Below, piece after piece: positions 1-13,500 of a stretch of 64,000 nucleotides of DNA. Position numbers and translations under genes: made by a program. The stretch comes from Onchocerca lupi (Eukaryota > Nematoda > Chromadorea > Rhabditida > Onchocercidae), in NCBI GenBank assembly GCA_028564675.1, contig JAOVVO010000098.1:105647-169646 (forward strand), in the 5' to 3' direction. The notes beneath the pieces are model-generated. The model saw only the letters and a list, made by a program, of their open reading frames with translations, was not told the DNA's origin and did no database searches. Position 1 is the stretch's first letter, and every line of letters begins with the position of its first letter.

Positions 1-550
1 CTGCCGAGTTTCAGTCAAGCCATTTTATTTATCTGCTCACTGGTCGACTATCATTAGTTTGTGGTACTGACTCGACTGAGGGAAGAAAGAAGTGTGATTC
101 TCAGCTTGCCTCTAATTTCGAAGAATATAACGTCCTCCTTATTTTGTGGATACTAAGATTGCCCCATCTGTTATCATTATTGCACCACAGACGGGAAATT
201 TCATTAAAGATTTCGAAAAATTGGATTTTATAGGGAATAAGACGAAAAAGTATGAAGAAAACTAAATCCCTGCTAGCAACAGTCATGGAATTCTTCTTTT
301 TTTTTATTTTAATTCTGCATTTTACTAAGAAGGATTTTTTAATGATTAGTGGGTCAAAAATCTTAGCATACATTCAAACGTCAATAAAATATGTTGATCG
401 ATTCTGCATCGAATCAGTGAGAGATATCAAAATGTAAATTTTCTGCAGATCGAAAGTTTGAACGCAGGCACAACGTTAATAGGAATACCAGCAAATTTTC
501 ATTGCCAGGAGGCCGTAAAGTTGAAGCCGTTTGCTGAGGACTGCGCAGAA
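1..550. other. Upstream region of the first gene, no coding sequence seen
   Basis: No convincing exon. It contains a T-rich stretch near 296-310 and a good pyrimidine-tract acceptor ending at 447-448 (ttttctgcag), about 100 nt before the ATG at 551. That acceptor could be a spliced-leader trans-splice site or the end of a 5'UTR intron. Promoter elements were not recognised. Confidence 0.4.
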
Positions 551-3201
551 ATGGCCACTTCCGACGTGGTTTGTATTTCATTGTTTTTCCTATTCGTTCA
601 TACAGTTCTTTATGCCAGTTATTGATCTTTTCGGGTGTATCATTAAGAAATTCGTGCAAATTTCGCTTATGCAAATTTCGATTATCGAAGAGTTACTTAA
701 AACACTTATGGTTTATTTCTCTATTTTGCTTCGTGTTGAGCGGCAATAGGTTCATTCCTTGCTTTGTTATCTCCTTTGCTATTGCTTTTTTTTTGGATTT
801 TTGAGTCCGCTGGAAAGTAATATGGCTTATTCTTTTTACTGCAAGCAAATTCAGTTCTTTATTTATCCTGAACTTAGGTAATGGAAGCAGACAGCGGATT
901 TGTGCGCAACGTACGGTCTCCTGGCTCATCTGATCTCGTCATAAAGGTTAACGGGAAGGACGTGAACAGATATGACGAAGAACCGGAAGAGAGTATGATT
1001 TTTGATTTTCCCGATTTTTTTTTTTTCTTTCTTCACCTCATTCTTGTTAGCGTTCTTTTTAAGATTAGTTATGAATTTACAATAATATAGAATTTTCCAC
1101 TTCGCCCTCTTCTCTTCAACTTATTCTTGACAGTTTATGGTTATCCTTCTCGAATTACTTGCTGCCTGTAGAACGCTTGTGTATAACGGAGCCTCCTGTT
1201 AGGGATTCTCGTTTTTTTTATTAGTAAGGTAAATATATCAGCTGTGGAATGCGCATTTGCAGTAGTTGGAGAAGGCTTGTTCTCTTTCGATGAAGATATG
1301 ATGCCAGAAAAAGAAACGGGTAATTTAAATGAGCAGTCTGCAGTGTTAGATCTGTTTTGCGATTTTCAATCCGATGGTTTGTTCTTCATTCATTTTTTTT
1401 TCTTCGAATTTAAGAATTTAAAAGTTGAAGTTATCAAAAATAATCAATTTCCAATGTTCGGTTTGTTGTACACTCTACATTATTCTTTGTTTTATTTAGT
1501 CATGCTTTAAATTTTGGAAAGGTTTTTGAAAGGATAAATGATGTTTATTCTACGGAATACTGCTGAATATAACTTTGTCATATTATGATTTGTTTTAGCT
1601 AGGCTTATGAGTAAGCATTTTCTAGTAAGTTGTCAACTCTCTTACGGCTGTAATGATTGTTTTTTGAAGAAATAACGCAATTTCTAAATGTTAAGCTTTA
1701 CTTCATATTTCACTACTCTATGATATACACCAAATTTTCCGTCATCAGTGATAAGATGAATACTCTAAACAGGCAATCACTACAGAAATCGATCTTATAG
1801 AAGTTAGGGTTTTTAATAATGTGTGCATGGTCATAGGAATTTTCATGCATACATTATAATATACTTTTATTTTTGAGTAATTTTAATTTACAGATTCTGG
1901 TAATTTTGATATGACTCAGGCACATTTGACTTTTAGTGGAGGCGGTGCAGGTATGACTGCTAGAATAAGACATTCTGAAAATCCATGGGTTCAGGAGAAA
2001 AGTACGTACATTGGTTCATCTTCTACACCTTAATTTTTGTTCTTTTCTGTAGTCTCACTGTTACTACTGTCACATGTGACAAAAACTAAGATTTAATAGA
2101 ATCTGCATTGCATTTATGAAAACGGATTGTCTCTCCGATGATCTGTTTATAAAAAAAATTTTGCTGATCTGACATCTTCGTGCTTTGAAAGCATTGGCAG
2201 TTCAAGAATATTCTGGTTTAATTACCCTGAAATTTTAATTGTTGGCGTTCAGTTTTGTCATTGTTCCCATGATTTCCAAGTCTTCAGATTCAGGATTGTC
2301 TGAACAATCCAGAGAAATTTGAACAGATTTATATTTCAACTTTCAAGTTAAAGAAATACATATTTCTGTTCTGTCCAGTTGTTTCTAGAAAGTTTCATGA
2401 GAATTTAACCGCAAGTTTTTTCTAATTTATAGATTCACATACAAGCTCAATAGAACTGGAAGAAGATGGAGAATCGGAACCGATCAAAAGAACGGGTTCA
2501 TTGGCATATGGCACCTCGCTTCCAATAACAATTCCTTCGGGTCGTTTTTGGCCACCACGCAATGCTGTTGATAGCATTGAAGATAGGAAGATTCTTGATT
2601 TCGGTGAAGATCGTGAGCTGATTGACAAAACTGTAAGTTTTCGGCATTCACCACACAATTTACTTCTACATATATTAATTGTTGATATCAGTCTAAGTTA
2701 TTCATGATAGTTCTGTTTTTGTTGAAGCGCTCTTGCTCAAAAAAATTTTTGAGGTTTATACAAACCAATAATATTGTCCTTATATTCATTGAATGATGAC
2801 ATATCTCTTCATCAAATAGTCAAGTTTCAAAACTAAATTCTTCAGATGATTATTCTGTGAAAGAATATTCAGTTATTTCGAAATGAAACCGAAGTCATGA
2901 CGATTGACACAAAAAAATGAAGGTATTCGCTACTTTTTGTCGAGTGATATGTTATGATCTATTTTTTTAGATTTTGCCTCAGCGCCCTCCAAAGGATCTC
3001 TATAGCGAGATGCGTGCCCAGGCTCGTTCAATTCAAGCGGTTGACGATCCGGAGCGTTTATTTGGCGAGCGTCCGTCACGACGTCGTTATCAAACGGGTG
3101 AGGGATGGGTCACATCTCAGGTAACTGTACCGCTGCAGACATTTTGTGAAGATGCTACTGCTGCAGCTGCTGCTGACCTGGAAGAACAAACGTCAAATTA
3201 A
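551..3201 (+). CDS. Small six-exon protein of unknown function, possible PRAS40/Lobe-like C-terminus
   Basis: Exons 551-568, 878-992, 1203-1319, 1894-2001, 2433-2632 and 2971-3201 join in frame to about 262 aa. An alternative pair (878-946 joined to 1229-1319) also keeps frame and gives about 238 aa. The first coding exon is only 18 nt. The product is acidic and Ser/Pro-rich, without signal peptide or membrane segment, so probably cytosolic. The last exon is the most protein-like part: a basic helix-like stretch (MRAQARSIQAV), then LFGERPSRRRYQT, then an Ala-rich acidic end. FGERPSRRRYQT resembles the FGDLPRPRLNT tail of PRAS40, and RRRYQT fits the Akt consensus RxRxxT. An FDMTQ sequence in exon 4 begins like a TOR-signalling motif. 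I do not firmly recognise the family; the PRAS40 link rests on short motifs only. The exon structure of the last three exons is solid. Confidence 0.6.
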
Positions 3202-6200
3202 TTCACGGCCCTCCATAGTTTTTTCTTTTTCTATTCTCTCTGTTAAGTGTTGAATGTTTACACTAATTACAAAGTGTTGGAAGTTAACTTCATTTTATAT
3301 TTTACTAATTCATTTTGTCCTTTATTTATGACAGGAAATGAAATTCATGTCTTTTCGAAAGCATTGATCCTTTCTTGCAACGTTTAAATAGAAATTTGAA
3401 ATCTAAATTGGCGAGATCTCTTCCAAAGTCTTTGTTTATCGTAAAATGGTATAGTGGTGTGTATGAACGATGAGCGTTTGAATTTGTAGTAAGGAGTGCA
3501 AATGATACTGCTCTGTATTAATGCATGGCCAGAAGATTTCAGGAAGATCCAAGAACATACAGGTCTATAACTTCGTTGGTTATATTTCCGTTACCCTGAA
3601 TCATTTTATAGTCACTGGGCTAGCTTAAATGTGTGGTGTGATCGAAAAACATGTTATTCTTGTTTCTCGAAATGCTGTAATTGTCTTGTAATTTTATTAT
3701 TTGTTTTGGTTTTCACGGTTTTTGTTTCTTTTTGTTTTACCGAACAAATCGGTCAGACCCATCTATTTTTTTCTCTCGTAGATTTTTTTTTAAAAAAAAG
3801 TTTTTACATATCTTGCTGTAATATTTCATTGGTGACTTTTTTTTTTTTTAATACTACAAATTTTCGCCTCCACACTTTATTTCTCTTCATTCTGCTATTT
3901 CCCTTCACTTTGTTATCCACCAGGATTAGATTGCTATCCATTGTTTTTAACATTATTTCATTTCGACTTGCAAGTGTATAGGTTTATTTAAAAACACAGA
4001 TCAATGCTCCTATTATATTCGCTTGTACTTTTCTCCAATTTTCTCTTGTTTTGATTGATTTGGTGTTGGATTATATCAATTTTCCGTTTTTAGAAAATTA
4101 TTCGCAATAAGCTTTAAAGTAATATGCATGAACACTTCCTCCATAATTCGTTTCGTCCATGAATTCTTCCTAGAATAGTTTTTCATTGTGTTGTATTATT
4201 GTATGTATGTTAATGTATGTATACTTATATACGTCTATGTGTGCCTGGATGTATATTGGATAGTATTTGCGACTTAATTCTGCTTTGTCAGGATTTATTA
4301 GACTATTTATGCCGCTGGTACTGAATTGTGTTTGCATATGGAGTTTTTGAAAGTAGTAATTGTTGTATTAGCGACATTATCTTTCAGAAATTATTTCGTT
4401 TTTCTTTGTTGCTATTGTTTTTTCTCGCATCACTAATCATCGGTAGTGGATCTGACTTAGTCCGCATTGATCAGTGCAGTTCTTTGCAAAAAATATGAGA
4501 TGATGCGCTGTCAAGACGTTAAAGGGATGAAGTAAATTTGAAATGAATTTATGTATCGTAAGGTATTATCTCTAGATGCTGTGTTTGTTTTTGTTCCGTT
4601 TTCTGATGTTTGCGCATTTCTGATTTCCAGAAGGGTCCCAATTTATTCACAAAGAAAACGTTGTATATGCCATTACAGTGAAACTTCAATTTCTGTTTGT
4701 TTCCTGATCTTAATACTTGTGGGACTATTTTTGAGTGATAAAAGTTCCTAATAAATATCTTTGTTATCATAGTAATTTCTCTGTCGGTTATGTAACAATG
4801 ACGCAGTGACCTAAAATTCATGCGAAACAGTACAAGAAAGGGAGTTTTCATCGATGAAGTTCTTTATATTGTGACACAGACGAACCTTGGTGAGAAGGAT
4901 TTCAATGTTTGACGAAGGATTTATTCGTCTGCCGTTAGAATAAAGTCAGATAATTATTGCAGTTGATCGCTTGGTTGCAGTAGAGATGGATCGAGGAATT
5001 GGACAGAATTGCGTGGATTGCGTGACTTGAGTAACTGGAGTGAAGAACTGATTGGGAAAAAACGAATAACCGCCAGAATCTCCTTTTTATATCGGTAATC
5101 TTGGGCTTTATAGCGGGCGGTGGTTAACAATATGTGAATTATACGAAAAGTTTGCCTATCAGGACAAAGAATAAGACGATGTTTACAATTTCAAACAATT
5201 CAGGAAAGTTTTAATAGATCGGAAGATGAGGGAGCAAAGGCTTTTGTATCGAGATATGGATAAATGATTCATTTACCTGAGAAGTATTACAAATTTCTAC
5301 TATACAAAATCGATTATGTTTATATAATAAAACAATTCGGTTTTACCGATGTTTCTTAAATGCCAAAGACTGGGAGAATTCTGAAATTTTGCCTTTCAGA
5401 ATATATATAAGATTCGTAAGAAGCTATGATTAATTATATCATGTGCCGTATCTATACGTGCTCAGGCTTTTTGGATATGAACTAAAATGTTTTCTAGAAA
5501 TCAGCTGGTGTGGATCTATTTTCAACGGATTTAAGCAGTGTGTGCTGAACTTACGTAGGCACTTAGGGAATCAAATATTTTGGTGCAGGTTAATGGTTTA
5601 GTAGTGTATTTGGACCAATAAGACTGGAATGGATATTTTGTTCTGTTGATATTGGAAAGAATGAATTACCTTTTTTTCTTTTTTCTTATCTCTTATTTTT
5701 AAAATCGGATGCAAGCTCATTCAATTCCTGATATGCTTGAAGCTAGGATACAAATTTTGCTGAGATGTAGAGTCAGTTTCCAAATTCTCAAGGCTTTCGA
5801 AATTTCAAGAAAGTTTGTTGGATTTCCTCTGAAATTTCATTGCTTTCTAAACTGCAATTATTATGGTAAAAATCTTATGATGAAGTATACTTCAATCTAA
5901 ATTCTGCAAATTTTCATATTCCTTTTTTTATTGGATCAAGTCAAATTAATTGGAAGGCTGTTGAAATTATATTTTACAAATAATTGACCAAAAAATGCAA
6001 TAATATAAAAGTCAATTAGTAATTTTAATCTTGAATTTTTACGGGAAAATTTGTGAGTGTATAGAGACATGGATGCTTTTTCAAGAAATGAGAATGACTG
6101 AAAGTTACAAGTTTAAAAATATTTAAGGAAGGCTTATTTATTAGTAAGCAATCGTTCTCATCTTAGCAGAATAGAATAATGGTAAATGAAGAAATTTGTA

Positions 6201-8594
6201 ATCATAATCAATTTAGAACTCGAGTTTTGTTATGAGTAACATGAACAAATGGAATATTTCAAAATCAATTTAAACTTTTGCAGACGTGCACGTGTGTTTT
6301 GAAATCGTGCAGGTGAAATGGTTAGGAATGAATGAATTCAGCAGATCTGCCATAAAATCACTGTATTCTAATTAACTTTATCTTAATGATCAATATCAGA
6401 ATTCAATTTCATCTTAATTTCAAAAAAATGAGGGATCAGCTCGCAGAGAAGGCAACTGATTTCATTCAAAATAGCGAATAACATTAACCAGAATTAAAAA
6501 TGCTCGTGTCCCACAGTTACTTCTGATACTAGTGAATAAATATCACTGCAAAAAATAGATCAATATGAAACGATGTAACTGGCCAAAAGATTTCCTTACT
6601 AGTATACATTAATTTACGATAAGATGTGCAAGATAGTACTACTTATTTTCAATTTATTTAGTGTGTTATTTCTTGTCTTATTGGTGTTTCAGAATAATCG
6701 GCTATATGTTGCAATTTTTGACTCTATTTATTGTGGTGTCTTAATAATTCTGGTTTTGATGAACAAGATGTAAGACCGTGGGGTTTGGGAATAGTCAATT
6801 TTACAGCAAGAGACGTTACGTTCATACTAGGATTAATGATTAACTGCAGTTTTGCTCGATGGATTTCCATACTAAATGTAAGGTCAACTATTTTCGAAGC
6901 CGATATCAGCTTTGACACCAATCTCTTTCAAGTTTCAACGTCTACAAAATTCAGGTCCTAAACTAATCCAGATAAATTTTGCGTCTTATGTTTGTTTTAT
7001 AAAAATATTTAGTTAAATTTCACTTAGAAACTAAGACTCTGTTATACTTTCATATTTTCTTGTAACGGTGTTTGCTTCTGCTTATCAATACATATCAGCG
7101 ATGATTATAACTCAGCGATTAGTCTTAAATGAGGAAGATTTAAGTGCAGTGCTAGTTCTTTTCTCCATCTAGTCTTGGTGTCATACCTCAAGTAAATGTC
7201 ACTTGCCGTATATACATATTAACATTTCTCTAACTTTAACGTTAAGTTCACTTCGTTAAAATACCTAGCTAACAAAGCATTTTTTTTTTTTCAAGTGATA
7301 ACGTAGTATTTCTTAACTGAAATACTTCTTTTTTTTTCTTTTGAAGTGATTTAAAAACAAAGAATTTATTTGCAATATGGATATAATTGTTGAATTTTCT
7401 TTGAAAAAGTAGTGATGAAGAACAGCTACCACGATGCCAATGCGCCGATAGTTTAAAGAATGAAATTTGCGAACAGATTTTTGTGACTTATTCATGAACA
7501 TTGGAAGTATTTGCTAAATGAAGAATTAGTCATAGTGACAATGAGACCATATCGTTATCGTTAATCGGAGCGTACCAAATGCACTAATGGATCGAATGCC
7601 GCTTCTTCACCTACTGCCTCGTTTCATATGATCGCAAATTACGCCATTTCAGTCATATTTCTATCACTTCTTCTGTTTGATTCTTTCATCTCATTATATT
7701 TCTACTTTACTGTTTTCGTTGTCTATGTCGCCTTCATCCCTTACTCTCACAATTCGTCGCAAGAATCGTCATGAGACATCAATGTTCGTCGCAACCCTTC
7801 CTTTGTCTCTTCTACTATGTTCTTCGATCTTTGTATTCCGCCCATTATCGATTCAGTTTGGTCGCTTCTCCATACAACACTGTTCACGCTATGGCCCTCG
7901 CCTTTCTAGTAGACAGACAAGAAGGCAAATAATCTTCTATGGTGAACTGGAACGATCCAGTTCGAGTCGGCTCGCAGACTGATTGCCATGGTCAATAGCC
8001 ATCCATTGGAGCACGAACGGACACAGATAGACACTATTGGTAGTGCAGTAGGCGTGTGGAGGAGGAGGCATGCATGGATGATAATCGTCTGGCGACGTTC
8101 ACGTGGGATGTCGTGCTGTGTCGTTTATTGTGTTTATTTAACGAGTAGCCGTCACGAATATCAGTGTGGGTGGGTACATATGAGAAGCACGTAGATAGGA
8201 CAGCGAATAGACGACGCATTACGTGAATCTTCACGCGATGAGTTAATGGGGATGAATGCTGACGTTTCCATTTATCCACTTATTATAAATTAAAATTAAG
8301 GATATACGTTCGTCAAGGAACACCTATAAAGCTCTTCTGTTAGATCCTTCTACAGCGATAACTTCATCCTACTCAACTATCCGATTTCATGATGCTTATA
8401 GCCTAATTCACCTGGGCTACGCGAGCTCATTCTACGACTACTTTTAATTTCCGCATTATATAGGTAGTTTAATAATAAAATAATTTTGATTCATCTGCTC
8501 AGTACATAAATATGCTTTTTGCTCTTTTTCTGTCCAGTTTACGGAATTTTAATCTGGTGTAATTTCGTGAAATATTTGATCAACTGCTTTGCAG
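3202..8594. other. Intergenic region between first gene and TIF1-like gene
   Basis: About 5.4 kb with no exon I can support. The first kilobase is T-rich and probably includes the 3'UTR of the upstream gene. 4196-4260 carries a TATG/TATA-type simple-sequence stretch. 7560-8260 is less AT-rich and CT-rich, with two adjacent open frames on the plus strand (7677-7982 and 7988-8194) lacking recognisable domains. Its composition resembles a promoter or 5' non-coding exon region for the gene beginning at 8595. Confidence 0.4.
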
Positions 8595-10488
8595 ATGGGA
8601 GAAGATTTTAACCGATGTGATTTATGTCGCGCCAAACTTTGCGGTTTTTCGCCACCTGCTCATTTAGCCCCTCTTACTGCATTACTCCCATGTCTTCATG
8701 CTTTCTGTCCATCTTGTAAAGTCAAATGTGAACAAGGTGTGTATTTTGTTCTGCATAATTTTTTGCATTTTTTCAGTCACTTATTCAGAAAACATAGAAA
8801 TCAAGAAAAATATTGACGTTTTAGTTTTATTATAGCATCAGTGAATCAGGAGACGTTGGTTTGCCAAGTTTGCCGCACAGAATGTCTTCGATCTCATGTA
8901 CTTGATCTTCCAAATGCAAGCGATTGTGCTGTAAGGTCTGTAGCCTTCAATTTTGAATCAACATGATATATTCGTTGCTTGTAGCGATTTACTTCTCCTC
9001 TAAATGTAGCAGCGAGTTTTTATTTGTTAGTCTCTGAAATAGTATTAAATAATCGGATTCTCGGACAACTTTTTTGCCTTTCTTATGAAGTCTGAATTTA
9101 AAATACTTCACAAAAAGCGCCGTTTCTGTCATTATATTAGAAATGATTATACTGGAATGCTAGATTATTCTTGTTCCCAATTCCCTGCAACTTTAATTTC
9201 GAAAAAGTTCATGTTCTGTTTCAGAAGATGTGAATCCACAGCATGTCCAGATAAGCATCAAGCTACAACTAAATGCATTATTTGCAATGAAGCTTTATGT
9301 GCAGATTGTAGTTTAGCACATCAACGCGTCACCGCGACATCTTCTCATTTTTTGCAAACTGTTAGTTAATATTCTTTTAAATTAACTGTCTTAAATAGGT
9401 TTTTTTTTGGGGACTGATGTTCATATATTATTAATTATTGCTGTTTTTTGGAAGTCCAGAAAAAAAAGGGAAAGTGTTTGCTATTTTTGAATTGTCGAAG
9501 AATTTCTTTCCTTTTTTGTTTTTTTTGCCTTTTTCAACGTAAGGGAAAATATGAGTACAGACTTCGCAATTCCTCCTAAACTTCAAATTTTTTTATTAAA
9601 AGTACTAGCTTCAGCTATTTTGAGGAAATTCAAGGTTGATAAATTCAAGTTTCTTCATTTGAATTTTTCATCTATATCATTTTCAGTTGTGCCCCGTGAC
9701 TCCGAAGTGTGTCCGCTGTCGTCTCCACAACAATATGAAAATTGTGTCGTTGTGTCAGTGTGGATCGGTAAGCGTTTTTGGTTTGATAGTTTTATTTTTG
9801 CTACTGAGAAATAAGGAAGTACTTTACTGCTTATAAGTTATTATGTATTCTCTTTTTTAATAGCTTTACGCGATTTTATGGTGTCTAAAATATACTTTTG
9901 CAGTATTTGTGTATGACCTGCGTCGCTAGTAGGCTTCATGAGGGTCCTTCACATATGATAACACCCTTATCTAATCTACCAAATGCTCATGTCGATGAAA
10001 ATAAAATTATGTCTTCAACAGTACGAGAAACAACACACATCGATTGCAGGTCTGAATATTGGTTTTTAAATCGATAATTAATGAATTTCCTGAAAATCGA
10101 CTTGTCAATTTTCGTAGTTTTCTTACATTTAGTATCTTTTGTTTTAGTATTTCGTTCTCAAGCTACAAGGTTGGACTAAGGTTTGATGTGATATATTTTA
10201 ATAACTCAGTCAAATTATAAAAATGGCTTTTCAGTTTATCAATGATACAAGTGCGCAAGAATGCCTTGAGTGAACGTGTTGCTAATTTAAAGAAGGAAGT
10301 TGGGAATCAAGTTGTGCATATTTGTCAAGCGGTAGTTTTTTTTATTAAGTCATATTTTCTTTTACGTCATTTTTTTATTGATTAAATCACCTTCTTAGGA
10401 GCTGTAAAGATTATCGCTTATCACTGTGCGCTTTAAGCAAATTTGGAAGTTTGTATGAGAAAATGGTTTATTTAGGAATTTCTCTAAA

Positions 10489-10519
<31 letters not shown>

Positions 10520-13500
10520 GAAGTAGATGCAAAGCGAGCACTAGAATTTAGATGAAGTTTGAAAAGGAATAATGTCTTACTTTCGATATAAATGCGAAGA
10601 GGTTCATTGCAGTTTTTTTGACTACTAAGCTCTTATGTTCTGCTCCTGTAAATTTTATTGTTTTCTGCAGGTGATGAGAAGGGGAAATGATTTATTGCGA
10701 GCATTGGATGCGGTTCAGTTTTATAAAGGACAAGAATATGACAAACTTCGTAATGAGCTACTCTGGCAAAAACGACGATTTAGTAGAGTAAGTGTAATTT
10801 TGAAGAAGTGTACTGCATGGCATGTCTAGTTGCAGAACTATCCTGACCTTAGTTGTTCAATCTGTTCTCTGTAATAATGCTACTAATTCTACCACTACTA
10901 CTATTATTACTAAATAATAATAATAATATAGTGTATAAATTTTTAAAACTATCGCAAACTTCTGAGTTTGCTATAGTTTTAGAAATTCATACATTGGATA
11001 TCGAGTAGATTGCAGATTAACTCATATACTGAATTGATTGTAGATTAACTCATATGCTTCACGCATCAAAGATTTCGAAGATCTCACTACTCTTGTGATC
11101 ATGCGGCAGTTTTTGGAGAACTGTATTATAGTTATCAAATCAAAAAAAGTCAGCAGTGAGGTTTGAAGTTTGCGATTTTTTTTCAATTTTGTTTGTTTTT
11201 TAAAAGCGAACTTTATATAAATTTCTGATCAAATTTATTCTATAAGTTTTCAAAAATTGTTTCAGAGAAGCTTGAATGGCCTGCAGCGTCCAGCTACGGT
11301 ACAGTTTAAACCCGATACAGAACATGTTCTAGCAAATATCAGTCAATGGGGCCGAATTTTTGCTGAAGTCGATGATTTAGGAACACTGAAGACTGTCAGT
11401 AGTTTATTTAACGTTCTTTCTATAAAAAGTAGAGTATTAGAAGTTCAATATTTCTTCAATGTAATATGTGGATCTCTTCTTGCTGCACAAGTAATCAGCA
11501 TAACTGTTTGAACAGACTTTCCTGTGATTGCTTACTTAGTTGTATTTTCCATCATTTTAGCAGTTATTTAGGTGGAAGTTACACCAACTCCTCTTTCTTC
11601 AAATCCTATAGATGTTCCTTTATTCGATACCGCGACGAATAGATCGAGAGGATCTTGTTTACCGACAAATATCTACACACAACGCTCATCCGTTAATGGA
11701 TCATTTGGGCCGAGCAACTCAAATCCCATCACCTTGAGACCACCAGTACCACAAGAGCATTCCCGGCTTTTGCAGCAACAGCAATTTCATGTCCAGGAGG
11801 TTGTTTTTTATTCTCCATATAGAATGGTTTATACAAAATGCTCTTTCTTAGGTTTGGAAAACATTACACTTTGACAAGTCTTAAATCTTACTATTAATTT
11901 GGCTTACATTATTCGAACATTCATTCACTTATCAGTGGCTCTCGGTAAAGAAGCATTAAATTGTATCTTATAGCTGGCAGCAAGACAAATGCAAAATGCA
12001 CGAAGGCAAGGATTTTCGCAATCTCAATTTCTCAATTCTTTGTTGACTGAAGGTCCTCAACGACCAGGATCTATTCAAGTGCCAGGTCCACGATATGCAT
12101 TTCCATATGCTTGTGAGTTATATTCCAATTCTTTCACTTGTTTTAATGGCGGAACGATATCAGTTGTTTGGAAGATATAGAGAAGGGGAGATAACTGTTT
12201 TCGAGAAATGTGATATACTTAATAATTACAAGAAAGCTGTTAAGGCCGATTTTCATATAGTTTTGAAAAAAACTGATGAATAAAAGAGATCAGGGAAGCA
12301 GACCTAGCTTTCAGGAGGGGTGAATATGTAAATAGCATTTTGCTCAATTAGGATACTATCCTGTAAGATTTCGTATTTTCGAAGCAGATTTGAAATTTTA
12401 TCAGTGAATAAGTATGTGGATAATATCTTTCGTTTTATAATATGGGTTAAGTGCAATTAATATCTGATTTATAGCTGGAATAGCTACGACCGAGCGACCC
12501 TGTGTTTCTCCATATACCCTTCCTGCTGGACAGATGCTCCCATATGCTTCTCAGCGAATGTTTTTGCCAAGTTCCATGCCAGCTCAACAACCATCAACGT
12601 CAAATTTAGTCGAAACATATAACAGCAAGTTTTTTTTTCTTGCAAATATAAGCATATATTGCTTGCTTTTAAATAGTTTTAAGGCATTTTTTGCAAAATT
12701 CAGCAGAATTTTACAATTTTGCAATGCTTAAACACTTTTGTAATTGACGTTATGTTATTTATCATTCCCCTGTTTTGCCAGTTATATATCTATAAATATA
12801 ACAGTTACTTTTTAAAAGAATCTTCAAACATTTGGTCGTTCGCTGTATAAAACCAGTTTTAAATGCATATTTGAAGATTATGAAGGAACGGTAGTTCAGT
12901 TGTTCGGATATATGCGATATATAAATTTTACGAAATTGTTTTGTTTGGAGAATCACTTACATTGCAGGTATTCACAGAGCTCCCAATGTTCAGTTAACAA
13001 GTTTACGGTCAGGAAGCAGCTTGTCTGGAACTCTTTTCACTTCAGGAACTCATACAAATTCGCCTGTGAGGCGATCGGGAGGATCATTGTATTGTTCATT
13101 TGCTAAAATATGAAACGAATTTTTTTTTTCTTGGATTGTAGGGGGAAATTCGTTTTTTATTTTTATTTCAACCTTTAAGTGATTGCTTTAGAATTATTCT
13201 TCTAGTTTAACTGATAAAAGTTTTTTCTCAAAATGAGGATTATGGAGGTTCCGATTCTCTGAGCGATTTTTCTGTCCCTGTTTCTTGAACCGTCAGTCAA
13301 ATTTTTATATGTTATTGATAAGGCTAATTGCGATATTTTTTTATAGAATGCAGACTAGTCGGATTGGCATGGTTAATTCCTTACCGGTTTCGAGCTCGGA
13401 TTCGCTTTCCACATTCTCTGCCACTACACAATCCATATCATCATCCAGTGCAAGCACTGCAGATGCACAATCTACAAACAGTTCAAACACTCCTATTTTG

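Noticed and set aside
3631..3981. 116-codon plus-strand open frame, Phe/Leu/Cys-rich
   Set aside because: Composition follows the T-rich DNA. No domain, and it lies in the presumed 3'UTR/intergenic region with no splice partners.
7677..8194. Two adjacent plus-strand open frames in a less AT-rich zone
   Set aside because: No recognisable domain or conserved motif. The zone looks more like a promoter/5' non-coding region of the TIF1-like gene.
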